This document shows, in pieces, positions 23,818-33,993 of a stretch of DNA of 64,000 nucleotides. The first letter of the stretch is position 1. Every line of letters begins with the position of its first letter. The stretch lies in assembly GCA_015039465.1 (NCBI GenBank), contig MU130010.1:183329-247328 (forward strand), in the 5' to 3' direction. A model generated the notes under the pieces. The model was given only the letters and a program-made list of their open reading frames with translations. It made no database searches and was not told the DNA's origin. The stretch is from Phlegmacium glaucopus. Taxonomy: Eukaryota > Basidiomycota > Agaricomycetes > Agaricales > Cortinariaceae. A program made the position numbers and the translations under genes.

Positions 23818-24200
23818 CATCAGAAAAAAATAACCTTGGCCTGGCTGGCTCTGGCTGCCCTGGCCTGCCCTGGCCAGCCCTGAACATCTTTGGCTAGGTT
23901 TAAAAATCTGAAAAAATGCTAACAAATCACAGAAATATTTATAGCACCCAATTTCAAAAAAGTACACAATTACATAAGACAGATGCTGAGATATTAAATA
24001 TATTAAATAATTTAATATATTTAATATCTCAGCATCTGTCTTATGTAATTGTGTACTTTTTTGAAATTGGGTGCTATAAATATTTCTGTGATTTGTTAGC
24101 ATTTTTTCAGATTTTTAAACCTAGCCAAAGATGTTCAGGGCTGGCCAGGGCAGGCCAGGGCAGCCAGAGCCAGCCAGGCCAAGGTTATTTTTTTCTGATG
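23818..24200. repeat. 383-bp near-perfect palindrome (foldback)
   Basis: Left arm from CATCAGAAAAAAATAACC, right arm ending GGTTATTTTTTTCTGATG, centre near 24008 in an AT-rich TATTTAATATA stretch. The arms are ~190 bp and almost identical, so much younger or better preserved than the MITE at 15455. The outer 70 bp of each arm are GC-rich (GGCCTGGCTGGC words), the inner part AT-rich. Flanking bases are TT on both sides, not enough to call a target duplication. Frames reading through it are mirror artefacts. Confidence 0.9.
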
Positions 24201-24513
24201 TTATATATATATTAGAGCTGGCAAGCATTTGAAACGCAATCAAGTCATTCCTACACAGAGTTAAATGTCAGTAACATATCTTTGGAGCGACCACCAGGCA
24301 ACATTAGAGGAGCTCGAGCAGAACGACAAGGCAGAGGAGGAGGAGGAGGACCGAGAGGTGGGAGATGCTGTATTCAATGTCATCGAGGTCGCCAGCTGTT
24401 GATATGCCCTCCCTCTTTACTGTTACACGGACCTTCCCCCATCCATAGTTTCTCTTGTATATCGTTTGCTATTAATGAAAAATCTCCTGGCACTTTTATG
24501 TGTAACGGAAGGG
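24201..24513. other. Inner edge of the TIR element, weak open frame
   Basis: A plus-strand frame at ~24276-24407 reads LWSDHQATLEELEQNDKAE followed by an acidic run and a stop. It might be the tail of a lost gene, but no family is recognised. The frame at 24282-24527 is a Gly-rich shadow of it. Confidence 0.35.
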
Positions 24514-24879
24514 AAGAGTGGCCTTAAGGCCTTTAATAATTAGATATTGAAACATCTATATACATGCTGTATTTAATGGCTATTTTTCCGGTATTTTTAT
24601 GTGTAAGGGAAGGGCACAGTTGAGCTTGCTGTGTGAGACAATGGTGGGAGAGGTACCAGTGATGTGATGGGAATGATGTACAGCGTGTGATTGTTGCCAA
24701 CACCCCAAAAGAGAAACACCGCAGTTACCCGGTGAGAATATGTAAAAATTTTCTAAGTACATAGGAGATATAGAAGGTTTATGGGAGGAGGCAGAAAACA
24801 AAACAAACACATCATATTAGAGGTGGTAACCTCATGGGTTACCACCTCTAATTAGAAGGGACATGTGGTTACCATAGGT
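24514..24879 (-). repeat. Right 366-bp terminal inverted repeat
   Basis: Reverse complement of 19905-20270. Read on the minus strand it shows A or T where the left copy keeps CpG (for instance CCCACCATTG against CCCGCCGTTG), while the rest is nearly identical, including the subterminal palindrome. Confidence 0.9.
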
Positions 24880-25345
24880 GATAGAATTCGGAAAGGGCAG
24901 GACGTCCGAGAGGAAGAACATTGAAGACCCAGTTCAGATGTCCGCCCACTCGGAGCCAATCACAAAGAGATGGTCTGTGCCCCAGTGTGGTAATGAAAGT
25001 GCGAACTGCATCAACAATATCAGCAATTGTGTCGTCAGTGAGAGTCAGCATTCCACAGTTGATGTCGACGTAGAAGCCAATGATTTTCAATTCTGTACCA
25101 AATTCTTGCTTCTTCTCTTTCCATGGACATCCAATCACATCCCATAACATAAGGAGTCGAGCGTGAGGCCGAGGTCGTGAAACTCCTTTATAAAGGACAT
25201 AGTCAGATGCTCAAGCCCATGAGAACAAGTCGTCCATGAAGTCATGGAGATCTTTGATGTCGAATTTTTTGATCCCGATCCAACACATGAGGCCAGAGAC
25301 TGAGCACCAACAATGTGGAGAAGCTCAATTTCCAAAGACTAAGCA
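24880..25345 (-). pseudogene. Reverse-transcriptase fragment, upstream part
   Basis: The main open segment, 25150 downwards, reads CPWKEKKQEFGTELKIIGF, then V-D-I-N, LTLTDDTIADIVDAVRTF and GHLNWVFNVLPLGRPALSEF, continuing at 19904 across the TIR element. Upstream pieces (~25335-25151) resemble the catalytic-palm side but are frame-broken, and the YVDD-type motif is not clearly intact. It is cut at ~25345 by the copia remnant. Confidence 0.7.
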
Positions 25346-26299
25346 ATGAATAAGGCGCCAGACACCTTCAACATTGACGGCTTGCCTGAGTTGATAGATT
25401 GGGAAATAACTGATAACGGACCTATAAAATGGTTCCTCGGTTTTGAAATCAAACGGGACCGAGCTGAAAGGACCATATCTGTAAATCAGCATTCCTATAT
25501 CGAGGCTATGGTTGGAAACTTCAACCTTACCAATACGAAGCCCGTTTCGACGCCTATGGAAACTGGTGCCGTATTTTCGAAAGAACAAGGCCCATCGACA
25601 CCAAATCAGGCCATGCGAATGGAAGGAGTGCCATATGCGAAGGCTATTGGCAGTGTGCTGTGGCCTGCAGTCGTTTCGAGGCCGGATATTACCTATGCAG
25701 TTGGTATACTGTCACAGTTCATCCAAAATCCGGGTCCAGCCCACTGGGAAGCCCTAAAACGAGTGATCAGTTATCTAGGACATACGAAAGACTTGTGGCT
25801 CACCTTTGGAGGAAGAAAAGAAACCCTGGTAGAGGGCTATTGCGATGCTGATTGGGCTAGCCAAAAGGATCGACACTCGATCTCAGGATATTCCTTCCAT
25901 TTCGGGTGTGGGGCGATTTCGTGGAGCTCAAAAAAGCAGCATATAATCACGTTATCGAGTACTGAATCCGAATATATTGCGCAAACGCACGCAGCCAAAG
26001 AAGCTTTGTAGTTGCGTAGTTTCGTCGACGAAATCCGAGGGGTGCAAAACAAGCCTATGAAAATAAACTGTGATAATCAGGGTGCGATTGCACTAGCAAA
26101 AGATAATAAATTCCACTCACGTACGAAGCACATCGATCTCCGTTATCACTTCATCCGGGAGGCTGTGGAAGACCAAAAGATCAGTATCGAGTACATACCC
26201 ACAGATGAAAACTTATCGGATGTATTCACGAAGGCGCTCGCGAGGCCAAAGTTCGAGCGATTTGTCGAGATGCTGGGGTTAAGGAAGAAGGATGTTTAA
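25346..26299 (+). pseudogene. Ty1/copia Pol C-terminus: end of reverse transcriptase plus RNase H
   Basis: Reads IKWFLGFEIKRDRAERTISV, then PYAKAIGSVLWPAVVSRPDI, then the copia RNase H: EGYCDADWASQKDRHSISGY, ISWSSKKQHIITLSSTESEY, then C-D-N-Q-G-A-I-A-L and RTKHIDLRYHFIREAV, finishing with DVFTKAL. One TAG at 26009-26011 interrupts the frame between A-K-E-A-L and L-R-S-F; otherwise the frame is open to a stop at 26299. Integrase, protease and Gag are missing upstream. Confidence 0.92.
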
Positions 26300-26430
26300 A
26301 CTCAGTCTAACAACAATCATGAGGATGATTGTTTAATCACTCACCTGATATTGACATTGCACGTTTACTACATCACGTGGCGCCCACGTTGTCGCGTTCT
26401 CCGAATGACCTCGTTTAACTCGAGGGGGAG

Positions 26431-26750
26431 TGTTGGAATATTACGAGTACGACTCGTTCATTCGTTAAGTAGATCTTTCTTTTATCTATATCTTGATCTT
26501 ATCATTCGCTTTTGTCCCTGAATCACATTACATAATCTAGTTAGTTTATTTGCTATGTTTTATTATTTAGCAGTCTCAACTTCGAATTGAAGTTGAGACA
26601 GTGAGTAGAATATCAACTACCATACTAAAACTCATTTACTAATACCATTTAGATAGACTTTCTTTTTAGGTATTTATTTTACTCTCCAACTTCGAATTGA
26701 AGTTGAGACAATAGACTTTCTTTTTAGTTCAACTGCGAAATACTTCAACA
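26431..26750 (+). repeat. 3' LTR of the copia remnant (320 bp)
   Basis: Begins TGTTGGAATATTACG directly after a polypurine tract (CTCGAGGGGGAG, 26419-26430) and ends ACTTCAACA, giving inverted TGTTG/CAACA ends. It contains two copies of the palindrome CAACTTCGAATTGAAGTTG (26578-26596 and 26688-26706), each followed by AGACA, with ATAGACTTTCTTTTTAG also duplicated around them. Confidence 0.82.
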
Positions 26751-27814
26751 TTTACGTCAAACCAGATGGCTGGGGGTGAACCAGAACCAGAACCGAACCA
26801 GAACCACAGTTCGGTTCAGCTGGTTCTGGTTCTCTGGACTGGTTCAGAACCGAACTTCGGCATCCCTACCCTCGATGGTACATATGGGTCAAAAACGGCC
26901 ATATACAGCTGTTTTCCTACTACAATAATACATATCCCTCTGCCACGTCTACTTAACAAAAGCTGCCTGCTTTTTGGGTTGCTCAAGGGAAAAGGAAAAG
27001 CAAAAAAGCTAGAAAAAGTGAAAAGATAACTAAGATTAGCCTGAGTCTCCAACCCATCTGTCTATATCAGGCAATTCTTTGTGAATTTGTTTGTGATGGA
27101 GCACAAACTGCCCTGAATTTCTTACAGGAAATTGCCTTATTTAGCCACCCACAATGGAGACAAGAAAGACTGAATAAGATGTGTACAACTCAGATGGAAT
27201 CAGAATCCAGAACTGAAGTTCAGTCCAAGATTCATGTATTTTGCTGAACCAAATACTGGATTCAACTCAGCATTCAAGTAGATCACACTTCCACTGAACA
27301 CATTCAAACTAGACTCTAGGGATTGGCACAGGTTACAAGTCCATTCCCCAGACCCAGCTAAGATTTGAACCATGGTTTGGTTAAGTAGCTGGCACCCATA
27401 ATGATACTACATAGTCTAATTTTAGAGTCATGGTATCTGGACTGAATGCAACACTAAAGGCAGGGTTTCAGGGAATGACTGCACATTGGATTGAGCTGAA
27501 GGAGGGGAATTTGGAAATGGAAGGTTAGCAGACACTGGTTTCAAAGCCTTATCAAGGTGGGGAGAACCTTGGCAGCTATTTGGTGGGGAAGCCTAATATG
27601 TTTGTTTCATCAAAATTTATGCTTTGCATTTGAAATATACAAGAGGATTGAAAAATGTTTTCCAGCTTTATAGAAATTTTAAATTAAAGACTGTTTTATA
27701 TGAAGATTTCTATTTCAAATATTTAATTTGCTGCAGGACTCAAATCAATCAAGAGTGACACGTGACGTTATATAATAGCAAACCGTTGTACTCAAACTTC
27801 TGAGTCCGCCCATC
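26751..27814. other. Repeat-derived stretch with GAACCA arrays, no convincing gene
   Basis: At 26777-26856 GAACCA/GAACCG words are followed by their complement TGGTTC, giving an imperfect inverted arrangement. A frame open from ~27042 to 27244 on the plus strand (around CDGAQTALNFLQEIALFSHP) has protein-like composition and could be a transposon scrap; I cannot assign it. The rest is AT-rich and featureless up to the prenylcysteine oxidase start. Confidence 0.45.
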
Positions 27815-29792
27815 ATGAGATGGTCAATATTATTCGTGCTGCCGGGCGTTCTAGCTTTTGACTTCCCCTTCAGACTTCCGAATATATTTGCCTCAACGAT
27901 TGTACCAACAACCATCACAGCACATGCAGAGGACGCGCCTTCCCCCATCCCCAGGATTGCTATCATTGGTGCTGGTGCAGGTGGGAGTTCAGCTGCACTT
28001 TGGCTCTCGAAAGCAAGGGCTAGGATTGGGGTGAATTTCGAAATTGACGTCTACGAAAGCAAAGACTATATTGGTGGTCGTGAGTGTCCCTAGTTTAATC
28101 ACAAACATTCTCCAATTACAAAAAAACTTTAGGAAGCACCATTGTATACCCTTATGACAATTCCTCTCTTCCTGAGCTTGAACTTGGGGCATCTATATTT
28201 GTGGAAGCCAATCGAAATCTATGGCGAGCCTCGGACGAGTTCAACCTCACACGACGCGCTTTCCAAGATCAGCATTATGAAACCGCTATTTGGGACGGCA
28301 AAAATCTACTATTTTCGGTACGTTGTGTGTTCGCTTCAGAGACCTCGTTCTACCATCATTAAATTTGGCACCCTTCAGTTCACCGGCGGATGGTGGGATA
28401 CAGCCAAGATGTTATGGAGATATGGCTTCATGTCACCCAAACGAACGGATTCATTGTATGAAAGCATTATCAATGCCTAATTCTTCGTAACTCATTTCAG
28501 AGCAGTGTGCAAAACATAATCCAAAAGTTCTTGTCATTCTACACCAGCGACTCACCCAGTTGGGAAAACCTACCCGATCTAGCTAGTGCTTTAGACTGGA
28601 CAGCCATTATAAACAGTACTACCGAAGACTACCTTGAGACCCAGGGAGTTTCGCAGCAATACATTGGCGAGGTGGTCGAGGCTGCGACCCGGGTCAATTA
28701 TGGACAGGTACGGAAGTTCAGTTTTCGGTGTCCATGTTATCTGAATATGCATATCTAGAATGCTGATTATATCCATGCATTGGAGGGAGCGGCCTCTATG
28801 GCCGCTACGGGTGCTACCGGTATAGCTGGTGGAAATTACCAGATATTTGAAAAATTCATAGCTCAATCAGGTGCTAACGTGTACCTCAACACACCAGTGG
28901 GTTTTCATGGATTATTGCATCGACACCTGGGGACTAACCATAAAACCGTCTGTTAGGTAACGCGTGTTACTTCAGCGACTTCTTCGTCTTTGAATTCGTG
29001 GCTTGTGAAGAGCAGTCGAGGTACAACAGATTATAAAGCTGTGATCTTGGCTGCTCCATTTCACTCCACTGGCATTGACTTGCCACTTTCTCTTGAGGAA
29101 CAGATACCTAAACAACCATATGTTCACTTGCATGTTACTCTTCTGTCGACAACTTCTGCCAGCCCAAACCCCAAATACTTCGGTCTTGAACCATCTTCGC
29201 CAGCACCGCGGATCATTCTAACCACGAATCAGGGTAAGAGAGAAGGAGGCATTGCGCCCGAATTCAACTCTCTGAGCTACCATGGTCTCGTTCGTGATGG
29301 AGAGTGGGCTGTGAAAATATTTTCTGATCACGAACTCAGTGATGCTTGGTTGAATGAGATGTTCCAGGATAAAATAGGTTGGATTTATAGAAAAGAAGTG
29401 AGTTCTGTTTTTTTTTGTCGGATATCAGAATGATTGATGCGAATTTGCCTTCATTGAAAGTGGGATGCTTATCCCAAGCTTCCGCCAACTTCTGTATTCC
29501 CTCCAGTGAAACTCGACCGAGGCTTCTACTATGTTAATTCATTTGAACCGTATGTGCACGATTCGATTTTCAATGTTGGGTTACTCACTCAGCTTCAAGG
29601 TTTATCTCTACAATGGAAACGGAAACTATTTCCTCCCGCAATATCGTTGATTTGCTATTCCGCGAGGAGTTCAATGCAGGCATCTGTGGCCAAAGCCCGA
29701 CACCTATCGATTCAGACATAACCTCTCAATCCATCTTTAAAATCGAGGCGGAAAATAAGTCCGAGTCATTCGTCTTGGGATGGGATTGTTGA
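27815..29792 (+). CDS. Prenylcysteine oxidase/lyase (PCYOX1-like), secreted or vacuolar FAD enzyme
   Basis: Oxidatively cleaves the thioether of prenylcysteine released when prenylated proteins are degraded. Eight exons: 27815-28079, 28133-28317, 28379-28455, 28503-28707, 28759-28896, 28957-29397, 29461-29549, 29600-29792; 530 residues, all phases closed. A signal peptide (MRWSILFVLPGVLAFD) is followed by the FAD dinucleotide loop IAIIGAGAGGSSAALWL. Lyase-domain landmarks: STIVYPYDNSSLPELELGAS, FTGGWWDTAKMLWRYG, VVEAATRVNYGQ, GIAGGNYQIFEKF, W-A-V-K-I-F-S and a C-terminal FEPFISTMETETISSRNIVD. Length is near that of known homologues (~505-560 aa). The acceptor of exon 4 (28503) was chosen because it alone avoids a stop. 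Confidence 0.94.
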
Positions 29793-29935
29793 TCTATGTA
29801 AATCTATAGCTAGTTTGATAGGCATTGCTAAAAATGATATTTACTCGAAGTACTTACAGTTCGTTACTTTATGTTGGCACTTAGGCATTATGCATTATGT
29901 TTAAAGTAGTTTTATCGTGTGAGGAATCTTGATAA

Positions 29936-30733
29936 ATGACCATGACTCGCCAACTGCAACCCATCCTTTATCATTACTTCAGTCGACCTGTTCCTTATGC
30001 ACAGACCTGGGCTCTTCAGGACCGGATACACCAATTACAACTTCATCTTCGTCAATCATCATCAACCCATCCAGACGTCTTACTACTTCTCCAGCACAGG
30101 CCAACTTACACGGCTGGTCGCAGACAAACAGATCTATCCATTCAAGATGACCGCACACGACTGCAGAGCATTGGCGCCGACTTCGTCACAACCACGCGTG
30201 GTGGACAGTTGACATACCATGGACCTGGCCAATTGGTTGGATATCCTTTGATAGACCTCTCTCGATACACCCCTACAATTGGTGCCCGCGACTACGTCTG
30301 TCGGATCCAAAAATTACTTCAAACGCATTTACTAAAAGCTCACGCAATCCAACACTTTCCATCCGAACACACAGGTGTACTCTTAGATCCTACCAACAAA
30401 ATCGCTAGCATCGGTGTACAGATTCGGCATAGGTTGACCTCTCATGGATTCGCTCTGAATCTCACGACGGAACCTCTCTCGTGGTTTGACCAGATTGTTG
30501 CGTGTGGGCTCATCGACGTAAAAGCTGTATCTGTAGAAACCAAGCTGCAGAAACCGGTCGACGTAAATAAGGAGGTGTCAGGAATTATTGAAACGTTTGG
30601 AGACATTTTCAATCGTAGAATGGTAAGATTGGATTTGGAGGCAGGAGGGGAGATTGAACAGGCCATTCTCGCTTTAGAGAAGGACGCTGAACAAGGTAGA
30701 GATTGGCCGGTGGCACCTAGAGCAGTCGTGTAA
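29936..30733 (+). CDS. LIP2: Octanoyltransferase (LipB/LIP2), mitochondrial lipoate synthesis
   Basis: Transfers octanoate from acyl-carrier protein to lipoyl-dependent enzymes such as the H protein. Intronless, 265 residues (or 263 from the second Met at 29942). Conserved blocks: LLLLQHRPTYTAGRR, TTRGGQLTYHGPGQLVGYPL, KIASIGVQIRHRLTSHGFAL and FDQIVACGLIDVKAVSVE. The catalytic Cys (A-C-G-L) and Lys (K-I-A-S-I-G) are both present. The start is only 143 bp after the prenylcysteine oxidase stop, so the two same-strand genes are closely packed. The first ~12 residues are compatible with a short mitochondrial signal. Confidence 0.95.
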   Translation: MTMTRQLQPILYHYFSRPVPYAQTWALQDRIHQLQLHLRQSSSTHPDVLLLLQHRPTYTAGRRQTDLSIQDDRTRLQSIGADFVTTTRGGQLTYHGPGQLVGYPLIDLSRYTPTIGARDYVCRIQKLLQTHLLKAHAIQHFPSEHTGVLLDPTNKIASIGVQIRHRLTSHGFALNLTTEPLSWFDQIVACGLIDVKAVSVETKLQKPVDVNKEVSGIIETFGDIFNRRMVRLDLEAGGEIEQAILALEKDAEQGRDWPVAPRAVV

Positions 30734-30864
30734 GGACATCATATTTTCGTTTAGTTTGCTCTCGATACTAAGTATTGGGACTCTAAGAGAAGACAACAGG
30801 CCCTAATTATATATCTGTAATATTATTTCATTGATAGATGCCGAGTCGTTGCCGACTACGCCTT

Positions 30865-32062
30865 CTAAATAATTTTATTCGAAAATTCCACAAGTTCTTG
30901 CCACTTAAAATCTCGGGGATTTTGGTGGAATGTGCGAAGCAACGTTTCTCCTGTCAAATCCGAACCGTTCTCGCTCCAGAGATAGAATTTCTGCAATGTC
31001 ATTACCAACAACTGGGCGTCAGCCTGGCTGAGCATGTACCTATCTGCAGATCCTGACCCTGATCCTGTTGACGGGGTGATTTCGCCTCGTAACAGAACAA
31101 TCCCATGTGTCTCCGCCAAGTCAGTGTACATGGTTAATATGAGGTACGGTGTAGCAAAGCTATTCCGTATTTTGTATTCTTGAAGTGGAGTAAAGAGGAT
31201 GATGGATGTTTGAGGGTTTGAACCTGACGATGTGGAAATAACGAATGGATCGTCGGAAGTGGTCGGGATAGGCGGACTGGCGTGGAAAGTCCATTGAAGA
31301 AAGTAGAATTCCTGTGCTATATTTTCTTCCACAGGGCGCGAAGAATCAATTTCTTGTTCGGGTTGAATGCGAGGTATTGGCACAACGAATGAGGGGTATG
31401 ACCGTCCATTTTGCTCCATTTTTTTGTAGACATTTAATGGTATGGTCGCGCACAGGTATCCTCTACCAGTACCACCTGATCTTGAAGCATGATAGGCCGT
31501 CCAAAGTCCAGAAATTTGATCAGCGGTATGAGAGCCAGACATAATGCGAGGCAGGTTTAGTATGCTCGACAAAGCCTGACCAATTTACGCTCAATGAGTT
31601 GCTAGAATACAAGAGAGAATCGAAGAAGGCGTACTTTAACCGGAGGTGCATCTTTTCGGCTATTTGGCAAAGGAGTAGAAGTGGAAGACGTTTCAGTCTT
31701 CATGGACGACGGGAGGTTTTGACCAGGTTTGATCAAGCTAGACTTCAGGTGTTGCCCCTCGGACTTGCGTATCTCCCTTTGTTCAAGCTGTGCCTTTTCT
31801 ATGAGTTGAGGAAGAGGAATCCCGGTCCTGTTGTCAGTTTGTGGCGATGAATATTGCGTTCAGAGATATATTACACGGAAGGTGTGGATTCGGCTCACTC
31901 TTGTGCTTTTTGGCGTAGCTTTTGAGCATATTTTGTTTGAATATCCGAAGTGCCGCCTGATATATAACGCCGAGCACCTAAAAAACGATGTTGAAGGCAT
32001 CTATTAAATATCCTCCCAGGGATTTGGATGTTGATTGAGCGGTTTATCCTATGGGTGTACAT
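30865..32062 (-). CDS. ATP11: ATP11, F1-ATPase assembly chaperone
   Basis: Mitochondrial matrix chaperone that binds free F1 beta subunits. Exons 32062-31899, 31827-31635 and 31575-30865; 355 residues, phases closed. The N-terminus MYTHRINRSINIQIPGRIFN is basic and acid-free, a presequence. Then comes the Y-A-Q-K-L-R-Q-K-A-Q-E helix, a variable Ser/Thr linker, and the ATP11 core: HTADQISGLWTAYHASRSGG, RGYLCATIPLNVYKKM, YPSFVVPIPR, EFYFLQWTFH and P-Y-L-I-L-T-M-Y-T-D-L. The C-terminus ends F-Y-L-W-S...F-K-W-Q-E-L-V-E-F. It converges on LIP2 with 131 bp between the stops. Confidence 0.94.
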
Positions 32063-32981
32063 TGTTCGAGACTAAGTCGCGCTTAAATTTACAGTGTCAC
32101 GTGTGAGTGTACATTTATTATTTTGCGACACAGCAGCATCAACCCGCATCAACCCATTCCTCACTAGATAGAAATAACACAATTGATCAACAAAATCTCT
32201 CCACCATTAGCAATAGAATGATAACCATAATGCCAAAGGCAAAGTAAGGACTTTCATCTGCAAATTGAGTGCGTCAGCGATTGATTGACTTTCAAGTTTC
32301 TTGAATTGCCTAGTGTAGTAGTCGATGTGTGGTAACAATGTTGATTTGGAGAAGAGCTGAAATTATTGTTGGTAGTGTCTGGACCAAAGGTCAGACACGG
32401 CGATCGAGTCCTCTCCTGGATCGAATTTTGGTCCCAAATTGCAGTGAACTAGTGGGTTAAGAAAGATATCTGAGGGCTCTTGGTGCCATTGATTTTACAT
32501 CGAAGCAACAATTGAAACATTAGCGATAATGGGAAGAGTAGGTCCAATTGGCAGTAAGTGTAGATACTATGAGCTCGCTCACGATGAATATTACAAGGTT
32601 TCCGGCTTTTCAAGAACGAACCTCAAATAGCCATATACCGCAGCCTGACCAGGAGCAACATCGATTTTATTTTTGACCTTGGATCTTGAATTTTCTTACC
32701 AACTAATCAGAAACTAGGCAAAAAAAAAGGAACTTGAAAACTAATAAACTTAAAGCTGTGGAAACAGAAAATATGGCTCCACCAATACTATAAAACGTAA
32801 AATTTACAGGGGAAAAAAGCGAATCTGAACCAGGCTGCATCGAATTTCTAGTAATCATTCTCACCTGATAAGAATTCACTTGCCGAAAACCGTGGGAACT
32901 ATTTTGACAACGGGTTGTTAGGATCTGTGCCGTACCTTTCGTTACAAAAATCCTACTGCTAAGGTTGTTCTGTCTATAAAT
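32063..32981. other. Intergenic between ATP11 and MED8 (divergent promoters)
   Basis: AT-rich, with no open structure. A stretch at ~32370-32440 with TCTGGACC...GGTCAGAC and GGATCG-like words looked tRNA-like at first, but no cloverleaf forms. Control elements for both genes must lie here; none was identified. Confidence 0.6.
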
Positions 32982-33857
32982 ATGGCAAGTGGAACCCCCC
33001 TTGGACGTCTATCCTCTGCTCCGTTGCCTATTTCCCAACTCGAATCTTTGAAGTTCAAGGCCAATCAGATCATAGATTCCATCATTGCCCTACAACGAAC
33101 GATAGAGGCAGGAGGTCATCCAAGTGCTATGCATGCTTGGCCTGACATACTCTCGAAATACAACGTGCTACTCTCACAAACGCACAACTTCTCCAATGCG
33201 TTGGTTCAGCCATTTCCTACGTCTTCATCATCGAAAGCCCCCACTCAAAATATCTTTGAACGTATCGCGTTACATCCCAGAACTGGGATGTCAGATGCAC
33301 AACTGGATGGAGAGGTGATACCTTTATTACGAAACCAGCAGACAACAGACGTTTTGAGAACGGAGAATGACACGGTTAGAAGGCTAGCTGAACACATGAA
33401 TACTCGAGGGTCACTTGGTGTATTGGGTGTTGCTTCTCTTCCAACCCATCCTAATGGATTTGGTGTTCCGAAGAAACCTGAATATGAAGATGTCTTGAAT
33501 GAGTGTGCCGAAATTCGCGGAGCGCATGATCGAAGGGTTGAACGAGCCGTTCGAGCTGTGATGATGTTGAGGGAAAAGTTTGACTGGAAACAGAGAGTGG
33601 AAGTTGAAGTTGAAGAACCTGAAGAGCTGGACTGGGACCCAAGACTTGGCAGGAGAAATCAAAGAGGGAGCGAGGAAGCCGATGATGCAGCTGTTGTCGA
33701 GGCTACTAGACTGGATGTTGCCATGGGATCTGGCAGTGAAGACGAGGACGATGAAGACAAGATGGGCTCAAGCGACGAGGACGAGTTCAATGTTGAAGGC
33801 GTTCTGGTTAACGGGGATGCAAACTCCCCACCGGTTGCTGTAGGATTGACGACATAA
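32982..33857 (+). CDS. MED8: Mediator subunit 8 (MED8)
   Basis: Head-module subunit of the RNA polymerase II Mediator complex. Single exon, 291 residues. The N-terminal half has the MED8 helices: LPISQLESLKFKANQIIDSI, LQRTIEAGGH, WPDILSKYNVLLSQTHNFSN, then HPRTGMSDAQLDGEVIPLLR with a short link to T-D-V-L-R. The C-terminal third is acidic and low in complexity (GSGSEDEDDEDKMGSSDEDE), which is not required in the family. Assignment rests on these motifs and overall order. Confidence 0.88.
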   Translation: MASGTPLGRLSSAPLPISQLESLKFKANQIIDSIIALQRTIEAGGHPSAMHAWPDILSKYNVLLSQTHNFSNALVQPFPTSSSSKAPTQNIFERIALHPRTGMSDAQLDGEVIPLLRNQQTTDVLRTENDTVRRLAEHMNTRGSLGVLGVASLPTHPNGFGVPKKPEYEDVLNECAEIRGAHDRRVERAVRAVMMLREKFDWKQRVEVEVEEPEELDWDPRLGRRNQRGSEEADDAAVVEATRLDVAMGSGSEDEDDEDKMGSSDEDEFNVEGVLVNGDANSPPVAVGLTT

Positions 33858-33993
33858 ATGGCAATTCAATTGACAAACTCGTCCATCCCCCATAATCTAA
33901 ACTCCGCCTCATAAATCCTATATAACCAAGTCTTTTATCTTTTCAGGTTCTTTCCAACTTGATCCCCTCCTGCGTCTTCTTCACCAGCAGCAG

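Larger units (their letters stand above)
19905..24879. mobile_element. 4,975-bp TIR element with 10-bp target duplication and two cargo-like genes (MULE-like structure)
   Basis: Bounded by ACCTATGGTAACC (19905) and its exact complement GGTTACCATAGGT (24879), and flanked by the direct repeat GATAGAATTC at 19895-19904 and 24880-24889. The TIRs are 366 bp each. Inside lie a minus-strand gene (22621-20412), a divergent plus-strand gene (~22616-23338) and a 383-bp palindrome (23818-24200). Long TIRs with a 9-11 bp duplication are typical of Mutator-like elements, but no MULE transposase or other DDE domain is recognisable, so the copy is either non-autonomous or mobilised by an unfamiliar protein. 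It interrupts a reverse-transcriptase gene. Confidence 0.88.

Noticed and set aside
23668..24215. Two nearly identical ~100-residue proteins on opposite strands
   Set aside because: They are read from the two arms of a palindrome; not genes.
32360..32450. tRNA-like words (GGACC, GATCGAGTCC)
   Set aside because: No acceptor or anticodon stem can be formed.
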